Shown: piece after piece, positions 53,269 through 60,810 of the stretch | How the letters are laid out: every line of letters begins with the position of its first letter | Numbering within the stretch: the stretch's first letter is position 1 | Assembly (NCBI GenBank): GCA_016708435.1 | Contig: JADJFV010000035.1 | Location: 124,001-188,000, forward strand | Length of the DNA: 64,000 bases | Source: Leptospiraceae bacterium | GTDB lineage: Bacteria > Spirochaetota > Leptospiria > Leptospirales > Leptospiraceae | Direction: 5' to 3' | Notes under the pieces: model-generated | What the model was told of the DNA's origin: nothing | Seen by the model: only the letters and a program-made list of their open reading frames with translations | Databases searched by the model: none | Program-made: the position numbers and the translations under genes

Positions 53269-54414
53269 ATGCTTGAAAAAAATAGACTTGCTTATTTAGA
53301 TTTACTAAGAGGTTTTGCTATACTGGGAATTCTAATTTCTAATTTACCAATCATAGCAGAGCCGCCTTTCAGTATGGTTACTCATCACGATGATTTATCT
53401 CGTTGGGTAAAGCTTTTTAGTCTTTTCTTTGTGGCTGGCAAATTCTTTTTGATCTTTTCATTTGTATTTGGATATGGATTTACCATTTTACTTGCAAGCT
53501 CGGAGCGAAATGGTCTCGATGCAAAGAGAATTTTCTTTCGTAGACTCTTTGGTCTTTTATTTCTTGGAATCCTTCATGCCACATTATTTTTTAATGGAGA
53601 TATACTTGTAACCTATTCATTGTTAGGCGTGGTTTTATATTCTTCCAGAAATATGAAAGATACCAAATTATTTAAAATTGTAGGATTGTTTTGGCTTATT
53701 TCTTTTCTCTGTTATGGACTTCTTGGAATTGTTTCTCATTACTCTTCCATGGAAGATCCAAACCTTACGACGAGAATGATACAAGATTCCTTAACAGGGT
53801 ATTCAGGAAATTTCTTTTTAGCAGTAAAACAAAGAGTAAAGGAATTATCCTACACATTTCCATTTATCCTTTTATTTAATTGGCCTTCTGCTTTCTTTAT
53901 GTTTTTGATTGGATTATATTTAGGGAAAAAAGAATCATTGGCTAATCCTGATTTGCTCTTTGAACGATTTCGCGGCAAATGGTTTTGGATCATTATTGTG
54001 GGGATCATTGGCAACGGATTTTTCTGTTTGGGGCAAATGAAAGAAACCTCTTATTTAGTTAGTTTCTTTTCTACAGCAATGCTCGCTGTCGGTGGAGTTT
54101 GCTTTGCTTTAGTCTACTGTTATGTATTATTTCAATTTTCTAACAGCGATAACTTCCTGCTTTCCAATCTGAGAGAAGCAATGAAGAGCGCGGGCACAAT
54201 GTCTCTTACAAATTATCTTTCTCATTCTATCTTACTTTCTTTTATCTTCAACGGATGGGGACTCGGACTGTATGGAAAATTAAAACCCGAGATTGCATTA
54301 CTCTTAGTCATTCCTATATACGGATTCAATTTAGTTTTCAGTTCTATTTGGAAGAAATATTTTTCTTTAGGACCCTTTGAAATTGTTCTAAGAAAATTTA
54401 CGTATTGGAAATAA
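53269..54414 (+). CDS. DUF418 family membrane protein
   Basis: A protein of 381 residues with about ten hydrophobic helices. It opens with NRLAYLDLLRGFAILGILISNL, the RxxxLDxLRGxAxLGIxxxN motif of DUF418/YeiB (in part LDLLRGFAILGIL). A second signature is FSFVFGYGFTILL followed by RRLFGLLFLGILHATLFFNGDILVTYSLLG (in part LGILHATLFFNGDILVTYS). It is a polytopic inner membrane protein related to acyltransferase-3. No substrate has been assigned. It is alone on the strand between a lipoprotein gene and a small protein. Confidence 0.88.
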   Translation: MLEKNRLAYLDLLRGFAILGILISNLPIIAEPPFSMVTHHDDLSRWVKLFSLFFVAGKFFLIFSFVFGYGFTILLASSERNGLDAKRIFFRRLFGLLFLGILHATLFFNGDILVTYSLLGVVLYSSRNMKDTKLFKIVGLFWLISFLCYGLLGIVSHYSSMEDPNLTTRMIQDSLTGYSGNFFLAVKQRVKELSYTFPFILLFNWPSAFFMFLIGLYLGKKESLANPDLLFERFRGKWFWIIIVGIIGNGFFCLGQMKETSYLVSFFSTAMLAVGGVCFALVYCYVLFQFSNSDNFLLSNLREAMKSAGTMSLTNYLSHSILLSFIFNGWGLGLYGKLKPEIALLLVIPIYGFNLVFSSIWKKYFSLGPFEIVLRKFTYWK

Positions 54415-54539
54415 TTTTACATATTAAAAAAAATTCTGAATACTTATTGCCCAATGAAATTTGAGTAGCATGGCTAAAAATCCTTTTTTCCTTTACAATT
54501 TATAACAATTAGATTAAACTAAGTAAAGGAGAAAAACAA

Positions 54540-54791
54540 ATGCATACGATTACAAAAAAAGACAACCAAGTTTTCATTCAAATTCAGAATCCGAAAGAGA
54601 AGACAATCGAATCAATACAGGAATGTAAAGAGGGAAGATGCAGTTGTAAGACAGAAGAATACAAAAAAATGGAAAAGATTGAAATGGAAGAAAAGAAAGA
54701 AAATCTTTCCATCACACTTACTGCCAAAGAAGGAGAGGAAATTAACACTTCCGAAATAGAAAAATGCATTCAATATGCAACGGGAGAATAG
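54540..54791 (+). CDS. Small Cys-containing hypothetical protein (83 aa)
   Basis: A protein of 83 residues with ECKEGRCSCKTEEYKKME, three closely spaced Cys (about 28-35), followed by alternating Lys/Glu. A good ribosome-binding site (AAAGGAG) precedes the ATG. There is no signal peptide. The Cys cluster suggests a metal-binding or redox role, which is inference. I do not recognise a family. Confidence 0.7.
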   Translation: MHTITKKDNQVFIQIQNPKEKTIESIQECKEGRCSCKTEEYKKMEKIEMEEKKENLSITLTAKEGEEINTSEIEKCIQYATGE

Positions 54792-54823
54792 TGGAAATTC
54801 CTAAAAAAACTTTGCTTACGAGA

Positions 54824-54859
54824 ATTCATTGAATTATTTCATTTGTCCTTGACAAAGCA
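54824..54859 (+). repeat. Left 36-bp direct repeat flanking a toxin-antitoxin cassette
   Basis: The sequence from ATTCATTGAATTATTTCATT (54824-54843) to CCTTGACAAAGCA (54847-54859) recurs at 55647-55682 with 33 of 36 identical bases. The two copies flank the RelE/XRE module. The TTGACA core could itself act as a -35 element. Confidence 0.8.
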
Positions 54860-54868
54860 GAAATTTAC

Positions 54869-54898
54869 TTGACATTAAGCACTACAATGTAGTATATC
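54869..54898 (+). promoter_or_regulatory. Promoter of the toxin-antitoxin operon with operator in its spacer
   Basis: TTGACA (54869-54874) as -35 and TATATC (54893-54898) as -10, with an 18-nt spacer, lie just before the toxin start at 54905. An inverted repeat ACTACA-A-TGTAGT (54881-54893) fills the spacer. This position is ideal for repression by the antitoxin-toxin complex. Confidence 0.7.
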
Positions 54899-54904
54899 AA
54901 AAAA

Positions 54905-55273
54905 GTGAAGAAATATAAATCAAGATGGTTTCAAAAGTGGGCAAATAAGAACCATCTTTCTGATAAAGCTCTGATTGATTCCATTCAGGATTTGAAAGAG
55001 AATAAAGGGACTGTTAAGCTGGGCTTTAATTTATTTAAAGTTAGAGTTTCTTCTCGCAATCAAGGAAAGAGAGGGGCTTTTAGAACTATTGTTGTTTATG
55101 TATCGGATGTCCGTTCGATTTATGTTTTTGGTTTTTCTAAAAATGAATTGGATAATATTTCAAATAAGGAATTAGAAGATTTTAAAGAATTAGCTAGAAC
55201 ATACACGAACATGAATGAAAAGGAAATTAAAATCCTTTTAGAGCAAGATTCTATTTTTGAATTGGAGGAATAG
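54905..55273 (+). CDS. RelE/HigB-family toxin
   Basis: A protein of 122 residues from a GTG start. It is the larger RelE-type toxin found as higB-2-like first genes: RWFQKWANKNHLSDKALIDSIQDL (about 7-30, in part WFQKWANKNHLSD), LGFNLFKVRVSSRNQGKRGAFRTIVVYV (in part KVRVSSRNQGKRGAFRTI, with the basic residues of the RNA-cleavage site) and VFGFSKNELDNISNKEL. It is likely a ribosome-dependent mRNA interferase. The downstream XRE antitoxin begins 1 bp after its stop, the toxin-first order of HigBA. Confidence 0.85.
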   Translation: MKKYKSRWFQKWANKNHLSDKALIDSIQDLKENKGTVKLGFNLFKVRVSSRNQGKRGAFRTIVVYVSDVRSIYVFGFSKNELDNISNKELEDFKELARTYTNMNEKEIKILLEQDSIFELEE

Positions 55274-55274
55274 T

Positions 55275-55631
55275 ATGTCAAAAAAAATGAAAGAAGCAAT
55301 TGTGGAGAATTTGCAAGATATTGTCAATGCAGGTATAAAAACTACATTTACTAAAAAAAGATTGGATGAACTCGGAGTAAAAATCCAAGCAACAAATATA
55401 AATCCCACTAAAATAAAAAAAGCTAGAAAGAATCTAAATCTAAGTCAATCCATATTTGCACAGTTACTGAATGTCAGCATTGCCTCAGTCAGACATTGGG
55501 AACAAGGATTGAGAGAGCCAACAGGTTCTACAAAAGTTTTATTGGAATTGTTATTAAAACAACCGCATATACTTGATTATAGAATTACAAAATCAAAACA
55601 AAATGGGCTCGATACAAAGTTTGAGTATTGA
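55275..55631 (+). CDS. XRE-family antitoxin
   Basis: A protein of 118 residues from ATG 55275, with a strong GGAGGAA ribosome-binding site; a frame starting at 55257 overlaps the toxin and is less likely. The helix-turn-helix lies at IKKARKNLNLSQSIFAQLLNVSIASVRHWEQG (about 56-87; quoted in part LSQSIFAQLLNVSIASVRHW), the form of MqsA/HigA-type antitoxins. The N-terminal 45 residues would bind the toxin. It neutralises the upstream toxin and represses the operon through the inverted repeat at 54881-54893. Confidence 0.9.
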   Translation: MSKKMKEAIVENLQDIVNAGIKTTFTKKRLDELGVKIQATNINPTKIKKARKNLNLSQSIFAQLLNVSIASVRHWEQGLREPTGSTKVLLELLLKQPHILDYRITKSKQNGLDTKFEY

Positions 55632-55646
55632 ATGATGTCTTTAAGC

Positions 55647-55682
55647 ATTCATCGAATTGTTTCATTTGTCCTTGACAAAACA
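55647..55682 (+). repeat. Right 36-bp direct repeat flanking a toxin-antitoxin cassette
   Basis: A copy of 54824-54859 with three differences (33 of 36 identical). It lies 15 bp after the antitoxin stop and 75 bp before the next gene. A TTGACA core in it (55672-55677) could be the -35 element of the SGNH hydrolase gene. Confidence 0.8.
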
Positions 55683-55757
55683 ATTATTGAATCGTAAATG
55701 ATGTTTACAATAAAGTAGATGGCATTGCATAATTCGATTCTGTCTTAGTAATTGATC

Positions 55758-56615
55758 ATGAAAAAAATATTCTATACCTTTCTTTTTTTTGTTCTTATAG
55801 TTGCAGGCATTTATTGCGCTGCCTATTTTTATATTAGTAGTAAAGCTTCTGCATTACCGATCAACTCACCCATCCTATGTAAGAATCATCCAAATTCAAA
55901 ATTGCCTAGAATGGTTGCAATTGGTGATAGCATTACTCATGGCCGAGTTAGTTTTAATTATGTAAATAGTTTGGAAGAAAAATTTGGAACTCATTATGAA
56001 TTTGTAAATGCGGGAATTAATTCCAACCTTGCTTTTAATGTATTAAATCGCATTCAAGATATAATTGATTGTAATCCAGAAAAGATTTCTATATTGATTG
56101 GAACAAACGATGTAAACTCTACCTTAGATGAAGCAAGAAGGAATCGCTATAAAAAGGATATGCAATTACCCCAAGATCCAGATAAAGCTTGGTATGAAAA
56201 AAATCTAAGATTAATTATCGCTACCTTAAAAGAAAAAACCAAAGCAGAAATTGCAATTTTATCTTTACCCGTGATCGGAGAAATTTTAACCTCAGAAGAA
56301 AATCGAAAGGCAAAAGAATATTCTGATTCAATCAAAACAATCGCTTCTGAATTAGGAATCACTTATCTTCCACTGAATGAGAAAATGCATTCATATCTTT
56401 TAGAAAAAAAGAATCTTGTGAATATTTGCAGTGGAGATTTTAACCTTTACAATGGAGCATTTATAAATTATTTTTTATTAAGTGAATCGTGGGATCAAGT
56501 TTCACAGGAGAATGGTTTTTATTTAGTAACAGATTGCCTGCATCTAAATGCTGTTGGTGCTAGAATGATTTCCGATCTAATTGGTGAGTTTTTAGAAAAA
56601 GGAAATAGATTGTAA
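55758..56615 (+). CDS. SGNH/GDSL-family hydrolase
   Basis: A protein of 285 residues with an N-terminal membrane/signal segment (about 3-23, FYTFLFFVLIVAGIYCAAYF). The SGNH blocks are complete: VAIGDSITHGRV (block I with the nucleophile Ser), NAGINSNLAF (block II Gly), LIGTNDVNS (block III Asn) and DCLHLNAVGARM (block V Asp and His). It is an esterase or lipase facing outward. The start is ATG 55758; a TTG two codons earlier is possible. The substrate is unknown. It lies downstream of the right direct repeat. Confidence 0.9.
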   Translation: MKKIFYTFLFFVLIVAGIYCAAYFYISSKASALPINSPILCKNHPNSKLPRMVAIGDSITHGRVSFNYVNSLEEKFGTHYEFVNAGINSNLAFNVLNRIQDIIDCNPEKISILIGTNDVNSTLDEARRNRYKKDMQLPQDPDKAWYEKNLRLIIATLKEKTKAEIAILSLPVIGEILTSEENRKAKEYSDSIKTIASELGITYLPLNEKMHSYLLEKKNLVNICSGDFNLYNGAFINYFLLSESWDQVSQENGFYLVTDCLHLNAVGARMISDLIGEFLEKGNRL

Positions 56616-56681
56616 CCATCCTCCTTGGCTTTAGAGCTGACTGAATAGTAAACAGGGCATTAGTTGCTCTTTATAGCTATG

Positions 56682-56721
56682 AAAAAAAAATCCCTCTCTA
56701 TCCAATGGATAAAGAGGGATT
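56682..56721 (-). terminator. Rho-independent terminator of the P83/100-like gene
   Basis: On the minus strand, a 15-bp stem (56721-56707 with 56703-56689, one or two mismatches) around an ATT loop is followed by nine T (complement of the A run 56682-56690). It sits 28 bp after the stop of the P83/100-like gene. Confidence 0.85.
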
Positions 56722-56748
56722 GTTCAATGACACCTTTGAGGATAATTG

Positions 56749-58230
56749 TTATTTAACGAAGCTTAGGTCTTTTACTTTGAAGACTTTCACATCGTCTTTG
56801 GTTCCTTTCTTTTCAGCTGCGGTTACTATTACTTCGTCGCCGATTATTTGGATGATAGATCTTTGGCTTATAGTCGCTTCACTTCTGAGTTCGAATTCTA
56901 ATTCTGTATTAAACTGTGCAACGTAGGCATCATTTTTCAAAAGCTCGATAACATAGATTTTACCGTCTGCATAGACCATAGGTGAATCAGGGGACAGTTT
57001 AATTCCTTCTGAAGAGCGTTTGAGGTCATAGTCTGCTCCAGTAGAAGTCATGAAAATACGAAGGTCTTTTTTAGTTGGTGCACTTGCATCGTATCCAATT
57101 GCTAATATTCCAGAGCCAGGAATAAATAGAAATTCTCTTGCATTGATTCCGGGATGATTGGTTCCTGCAATGAAAGTTGTGAATTTATCTTTAGGAACTT
57201 CAGGTCCTGCGGGTAATGCAGAGTTGACTGTAGTAGAGCCAATGGTGGTTGTAGTTGTAGTAGTCGTAGTCGCGGTTGTTGCAGTTGATGTGGTTTCTTT
57301 TTTGTTTTTTGAGTCTAGATACGCAATGTATTCTTTTTCAGAAGTGATGTTTACTTTTCTCATCTCTTCTCTTCGTTTGTTGAGTGCAAGTTTATCGGAA
57401 ATGCTTTTTACTTCGGCAGGATTTGCAGTCATCATACGATTGTTTAATTCATCGTTTTCTGAAATCATTTTTTTATTTAAAAAAGTATCAATTTTCTTTT
57501 TTTGCTCATCTCCGTCTTTTTGTAAAACTAAATCAGATTTGGTTTGGTCGACTAGCTCAAGAGAGGCAATGTCTATTGCATATTTCTTAAGAATATTTTT
57601 TTCTATTGGAAGTAGAATTTGGGATTGACCGTTTATATTTTCAGCAGTGGCTACAGCCGGTAAGCCGATTTTTTCTTTCCTAACGCCTAATACTGCGTTT
57701 GTGCTATAATTTTTGATTAGGTAGTCTTGGTTGTTTCTATTCTTTGTGTTGTATAGAACTATGAATTGAGCAAGAGTATCTGCATCTTCAGTGGTATATT
57801 CGAAATTATCCGCAATGTAAGAACTTAAGATAGTAGTAACAGAGGCTAATTCTAATTTTGCGTCTCCTGTAACTTCTAATACATCGGCTCCCAATTTTCC
57901 TTCCTCGTTTGAAACATATCGCTTAATGATTATTCCAGAAATGCTATGTGCTTTTAAACTATCTGATTTGATCGCCGAAGATAGTTTCTTTCCGAGTGCC
58001 AAGTCTTGCTTCTTTTGTTCTTCTGCGGAAACTTTTGTTTCTAGGGCTTTTTTTTCTACTGTAGTTGTCGTTTTGCTACTTGTGGTAGTTGTTGTTTTAG
58101 TAGTCTTTGTGGTTTTAGTGATTTTTGTGCTTTTCTTTTTTGATTTTTGGGCAAAGACACTTCCTGTTGATAAAATCAGGATGAGTGAGAAAGAAATGCC
58201 TTTTATGATTTGCTTGAATAATTGTGCCAT
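56749..58230 (-). CDS. P83/100-like secreted protein with Thr-rich tracts
   Basis: A protein of 493 residues with a signal peptide (FSLILILSTGSVFAQ, cleavage after AQ). A Lys/Thr-rich tract follows (TKTTKTTTTTSSKTTTT), then a region with IADNFEYTTEDADTLAQFIVLYN and YSTNAVLGVRKEKIGLP (quoted in part), which recalls the Borrelia P83/100 protein family. A second Thr-rich stretch precedes a C-terminal beta-propeller-like domain (about 345-493). The Thr tracts are encoded by near-repeat codons and are prone to slippage. It is probably a periplasmic or surface antigen; the family match is from memory. A strong terminator follows. Confidence 0.7.
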   Translation of the reverse strand: MAQLFKQIIKGISFSLILILSTGSVFAQKSKKKSTKITKTTKTTKTTTTTSSKTTTTVEKKALETKVSAEEQKKQDLALGKKLSSAIKSDSLKAHSISGIIIKRYVSNEEGKLGADVLEVTGDAKLELASVTTILSSYIADNFEYTTEDADTLAQFIVLYNTKNRNNQDYLIKNYSTNAVLGVRKEKIGLPAVATAENINGQSQILLPIEKNILKKYAIDIASLELVDQTKSDLVLQKDGDEQKKKIDTFLNKKMISENDELNNRMMTANPAEVKSISDKLALNKRREEMRKVNITSEKEYIAYLDSKNKKETTSTATTATTTTTTTTTIGSTTVNSALPAGPEVPKDKFTTFIAGTNHPGINAREFLFIPGSGILAIGYDASAPTKKDLRIFMTSTGADYDLKRSSEGIKLSPDSPMVYADGKIYVIELLKNDAYVAQFNTELEFELRSEATISQRSIIQIIGDEVIVTAAEKKGTKDDVKVFKVKDLSFVK

Positions 58231-58416
58231 CGAATTGTATTCTCCAATAATTTTTAACTAATGCTTCAAATTATACGTTCCTTTTTAGGAAGAGATAGAT
58301 ATAATTTGAGCCTATTAATCACTTTTTCTAGTGGAAATGATTTATTCAAGCATATTATATAAGCTTTTTGTTTGTGTCACTGACATTAACGACTATAAAT
58401 CTTATTTAAAAATTCA

Positions 58417-58446
58417 TTGACTATTGCATTATGCATAACATAATAG
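58417..58446 (+). promoter_or_regulatory. Candidate promoter of the ATPase/STAS operon
   Basis: TTGACT (58417-58422) as -35 and TAATAG (58441-58446) as -10 with an 18-nt spacer, 24 bp before the likely start at 58471. The spacer contains a TATGCATA palindrome. Confidence 0.5.
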
Positions 58447-58470
58447 ACAATCGCGTCTGTGAGAAACCCT

Positions 58471-59148
58471 ATGAAGAATTCGCTTGAACTTGCTATAGAA
58501 AAAGGAAGAAGAATAGTTATCGTAGTCTATTCATTTCAACCGAAAACTGAAAAGCTAATTCAATCCATTTTGGAAACAATCTTAAAACAATATGATAAAG
58601 AATACCTTCAGGACTCTATCTATAGTGTTTTATTTGAAGCGATTATGAATTGTGTTAAAGCAAATGCGAAGCGCGTTTTCTTTGAAGAGAATAATTTGAA
58701 TATTAAAAACATCGAAGATTACAAGCAAGGAATTCGCATCTTCAAGGAAGAAATTGGAAATAAAAAGCTTAGGGAGCTTTGCGAGAAAGGCAGAGAAAAG
58801 AAAATCTATATCAAGATTGTTTATACTCACCAAAAGAACGGATTGAAAATAGAAATTTTGAACAATGCTGAAATCTTAAAAGAAGAAGAGCGTCGAATTC
58901 GTGCGAAGCTTTCTAAGGGGCAACGCTACGAGAACTTATTTGATTTTTATAATGACAATTCAGATACTACAGAGGGAGAGGGTCTAGGATTAGTCCTAAG
59001 CCTTTTAATGTTAAAGGGAGAGGGAGTTGATCCTTCTAATTTTCGCATTGGTAGTAAAAATGGAATCACTAAAACCAGAATTGAAATTCCTTTCGCTGAA
59101 GACTATATAAGTGAGCGTTCTCTATATGCATTGGATTCCAATAGATAA
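58471..59148 (+). CDS. GHKL ATPase-domain protein, anti-sigma or histidine-kinase-like
   Basis: A protein of 225 residues from ATG 58471; a GTG start at 58459 is possible. The ATPase N box is EAIMNCVKANAKR (about 58-70), with the Asn that binds Mg-ATP, and the G box is TTEGEGLGLVLSLLML (about 175-190). There is no phosphoacceptor domain. Linked to a STAS protein 12 bp downstream, it is probably a serine kinase of the SpoIIAB/RsbW type or a related switch protein, although the C-terminal spacing also fits a histidine-kinase ATPase domain. Confidence 0.75.
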   Translation: MKNSLELAIEKGRRIVIVVYSFQPKTEKLIQSILETILKQYDKEYLQDSIYSVLFEAIMNCVKANAKRVFFEENNLNIKNIEDYKQGIRIFKEEIGNKKLRELCEKGREKKIYIKIVYTHQKNGLKIEILNNAEILKEEERRIRAKLSKGQRYENLFDFYNDNSDTTEGEGLGLVLSLLMLKGEGVDPSNFRIGSKNGITKTRIEIPFAEDYISERSLYALDSNR

Positions 59149-59159
59149 AGGCTATACAA

Positions 59160-59519
59160 ATGGATAATGAAAAAATTCGTGTGAATGTTCAGAAAGAGGG
59201 GCAAGTCAGTATCATCTTCATTAATGGTGAATTGACTTTGTTAGATGCACCTGATTTAAAGCAAGTTTTGGATACAATTCTAGAGACTGGAATTCATCGA
59301 TTTCTTTTTGATTTTGAACAATTAGATTTCATAGATTCTTCTGGAATTAGTATACTATTGAGATTTCATGCTCAATTGACTAAATTAGATGGCAAGATTG
59401 GATTTGTGAATTTCCATAAAAATGTTGCGAATACTATGCATAAGGCGCTCCCCTTGTATATACGAGAGAAAGCCTATTTTGAAAATGCGCAAGAAGCATT
59501 GAAGTATCTTAATTCGTAA
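59160..59519 (+). CDS. STAS-domain anti-sigma factor antagonist
   Basis: A protein of 119 residues, the full SpoIIAA/RsbV length. The core motif FDFEQLDFIDSSGISILLRF (about 50-69) carries DSSG, where the first Ser is the phosphorylation site. The N-terminal INGELTLLDAPDLK is the usual STAS entry. It probably takes part in a partner switch with the ATPase gene before it, and could be dephosphorylated by a SpoIIE phosphatase such as the one at 26820. No sigma factor gene is nearby. Confidence 0.9.
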   Translation: MDNEKIRVNVQKEGQVSIIFINGELTLLDAPDLKQVLDTILETGIHRFLFDFEQLDFIDSSGISILLRFHAQLTKLDGKIGFVNFHKNVANTMHKALPLYIREKAYFENAQEALKYLNS

Positions 59520-59524
59520 TTGTT

Positions 59525-60136
59525 TTAAAGGCTAGATGAGAGTTTGCGATACTTACCATATTCATTTCGGAAAAACTTCCAAAAATAAAAAAAAGTAATC
59601 GGCACAAGAAAAGTATAAATAATAATCCACAGATTCCAATAAAAATTATACTCTTGGTATAGACTTGAATGTAGAATGCTTACGTTGTGGATAATAATAA
59701 GTAAACTCCAACTAATAAACACCCTTGGAAATAAAAAACCAGTAAAACTCAAAATTGCTTTTTTATTATGTGGAACAAAAAAATAAATCTTATGAAAAGA
59801 AAATTTATCATTATATAAAAAATGAGAGATGAATTCTTTGAAAGAGTAATTGCTTTCAGTTGGATAAGAATCTGCTGGAAAACGAGTTGAAAAATAAAGA
59901 ATCAAGATGGTCAAAGAAACAACGAGACTATTTACAATGAGTAACGTTGTCCAACCTAAATTTGCTATGTATACAAGTGGATTCCCCTCATGACTCAAGT
60001 CCGGCGTAATAGTAAATGTAACTAAAGCGTCGATTGCCCTCACAAATACTAAAGAAAAAGAAAGAATCCAAAATTCAAAACTTACTTTCAAAATAAAACC
60101 CTTTATCCCATTTATTAGAGTTGTCGAAAGAGACAA
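59525..60136 (-). CDS. Hypothetical membrane protein
   Basis: A protein of 203 residues with about five hydrophobic helices (about 18-37, 54-80, 122-144, 147-165, 168-190). The first contains ARAIDALVTF and a TPDLSHEGNPLVYIANLGW segment follows (quoted in part SHEGNPLVYIANLG), a D-T-x-x-GxExNPL-like pattern seen in some DUF5658 proteins. The assignment is weak. It is convergent with the STAS gene and divergent from the DinB-like gene at 60175, 38 bp away. Confidence 0.65.
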   Translation of the reverse strand: MSLSTTLINGIKGFILKVSFEFWILSFSLVFVRAIDALVTFTITPDLSHEGNPLVYIANLGWTTLLIVNSLVVSLTILILYFSTRFPADSYPTESNYSFKEFISHFLYNDKFSFHKIYFFVPHNKKAILSFTGFLFPRVFISWSLLIIIHNVSILHSSLYQEYNFYWNLWIIIYTFLVPITFFYFWKFFRNEYGKYRKLSSSL

Positions 60137-60174
60137 CTAATCTATTCTAAAAAAGAAAGAGGAAAGAAAATTTT

Positions 60175-60744
60175 ATGAAATTAACTGATCCCTATACAAA
60201 AGAAGAACTGAAAAACTTTGTCCTAACTTTAAAAAGAAATCTAGAAACTAGATTTAACTCTCTTGAAGAAAAAATATTCTTTCAAAAGTCGACGACTGGT
60301 TGGTCGCCTGCGGAAAATATGCAGCATATCAACCGAGTCACTAGGCTGTTAACATTGACTTTCGCTACTCCGAAGTTCTTAGCTTCGATTGTATTTGGGG
60401 AATCAGCAACTCCTGCTCGTCGATTTCAAGTTGTTGGAGATATTTATCTAGAAGCACTGAGCAAAGGACAGAATTCAGGACCATTTGCTCCGAATAAAGA
60501 AAAAGTAGATGGGGATACGGGCAAACGCAAAGGTGAATTAATTTTGGAATGGAATAAAGCATGGGACAAATACGCATTAGCCATTGATCAATGGAGTGAA
60601 GAACAATTAAATAAAGTTTTAATGCCACATCCATTTCTGGGGAAAATTCCAGCTCGCGAAATGTATATGATTGGAATGCTTCATCCAATTCACCATTGCA
60701 ATATTGTATCAAAACGTTTAAATCAAGAATGGACATATTTTTAA
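60175..60744 (+). CDS. DinB-family protein
   Basis: A protein of 189 residues of the DinB_2 type. The His ligands are in PAENMQHINRVTRL (about 40-53) and GMLHPIHHCNIVSKRL (about 163-178), forming the metal triad. It is distinct from the DinB-like protein at 17089, being longer. The reaction is unknown; related proteins act as thiol S-transferases. The AAAGAGG ribosome-binding site precedes ATG. It is followed by DUF445 66 bp on. Confidence 0.85.
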   Translation: MKLTDPYTKEELKNFVLTLKRNLETRFNSLEEKIFFQKSTTGWSPAENMQHINRVTRLLTLTFATPKFLASIVFGESATPARRFQVVGDIYLEALSKGQNSGPFAPNKEKVDGDTGKRKGELILEWNKAWDKYALAIDQWSEEQLNKVLMPHPFLGKIPAREMYMIGMLHPIHHCNIVSKRLNQEWTYF

Positions 60745-60810
60745 TGGAATTGGTTTGCTCGTTATTTGCCTCTGACGGCAGAAGTGTAAGAATTTAGAAA
60801 GGAGAACTAA

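Noticed and set aside
57158..57628. Plus-strand frame with poly-Val (VVVVVVVV) opposite the P83/100-like gene
   Set aside because: It is the complement of the Thr-rich tract and has no ribosome-binding site; the minus-strand protein has a signal peptide and domains.
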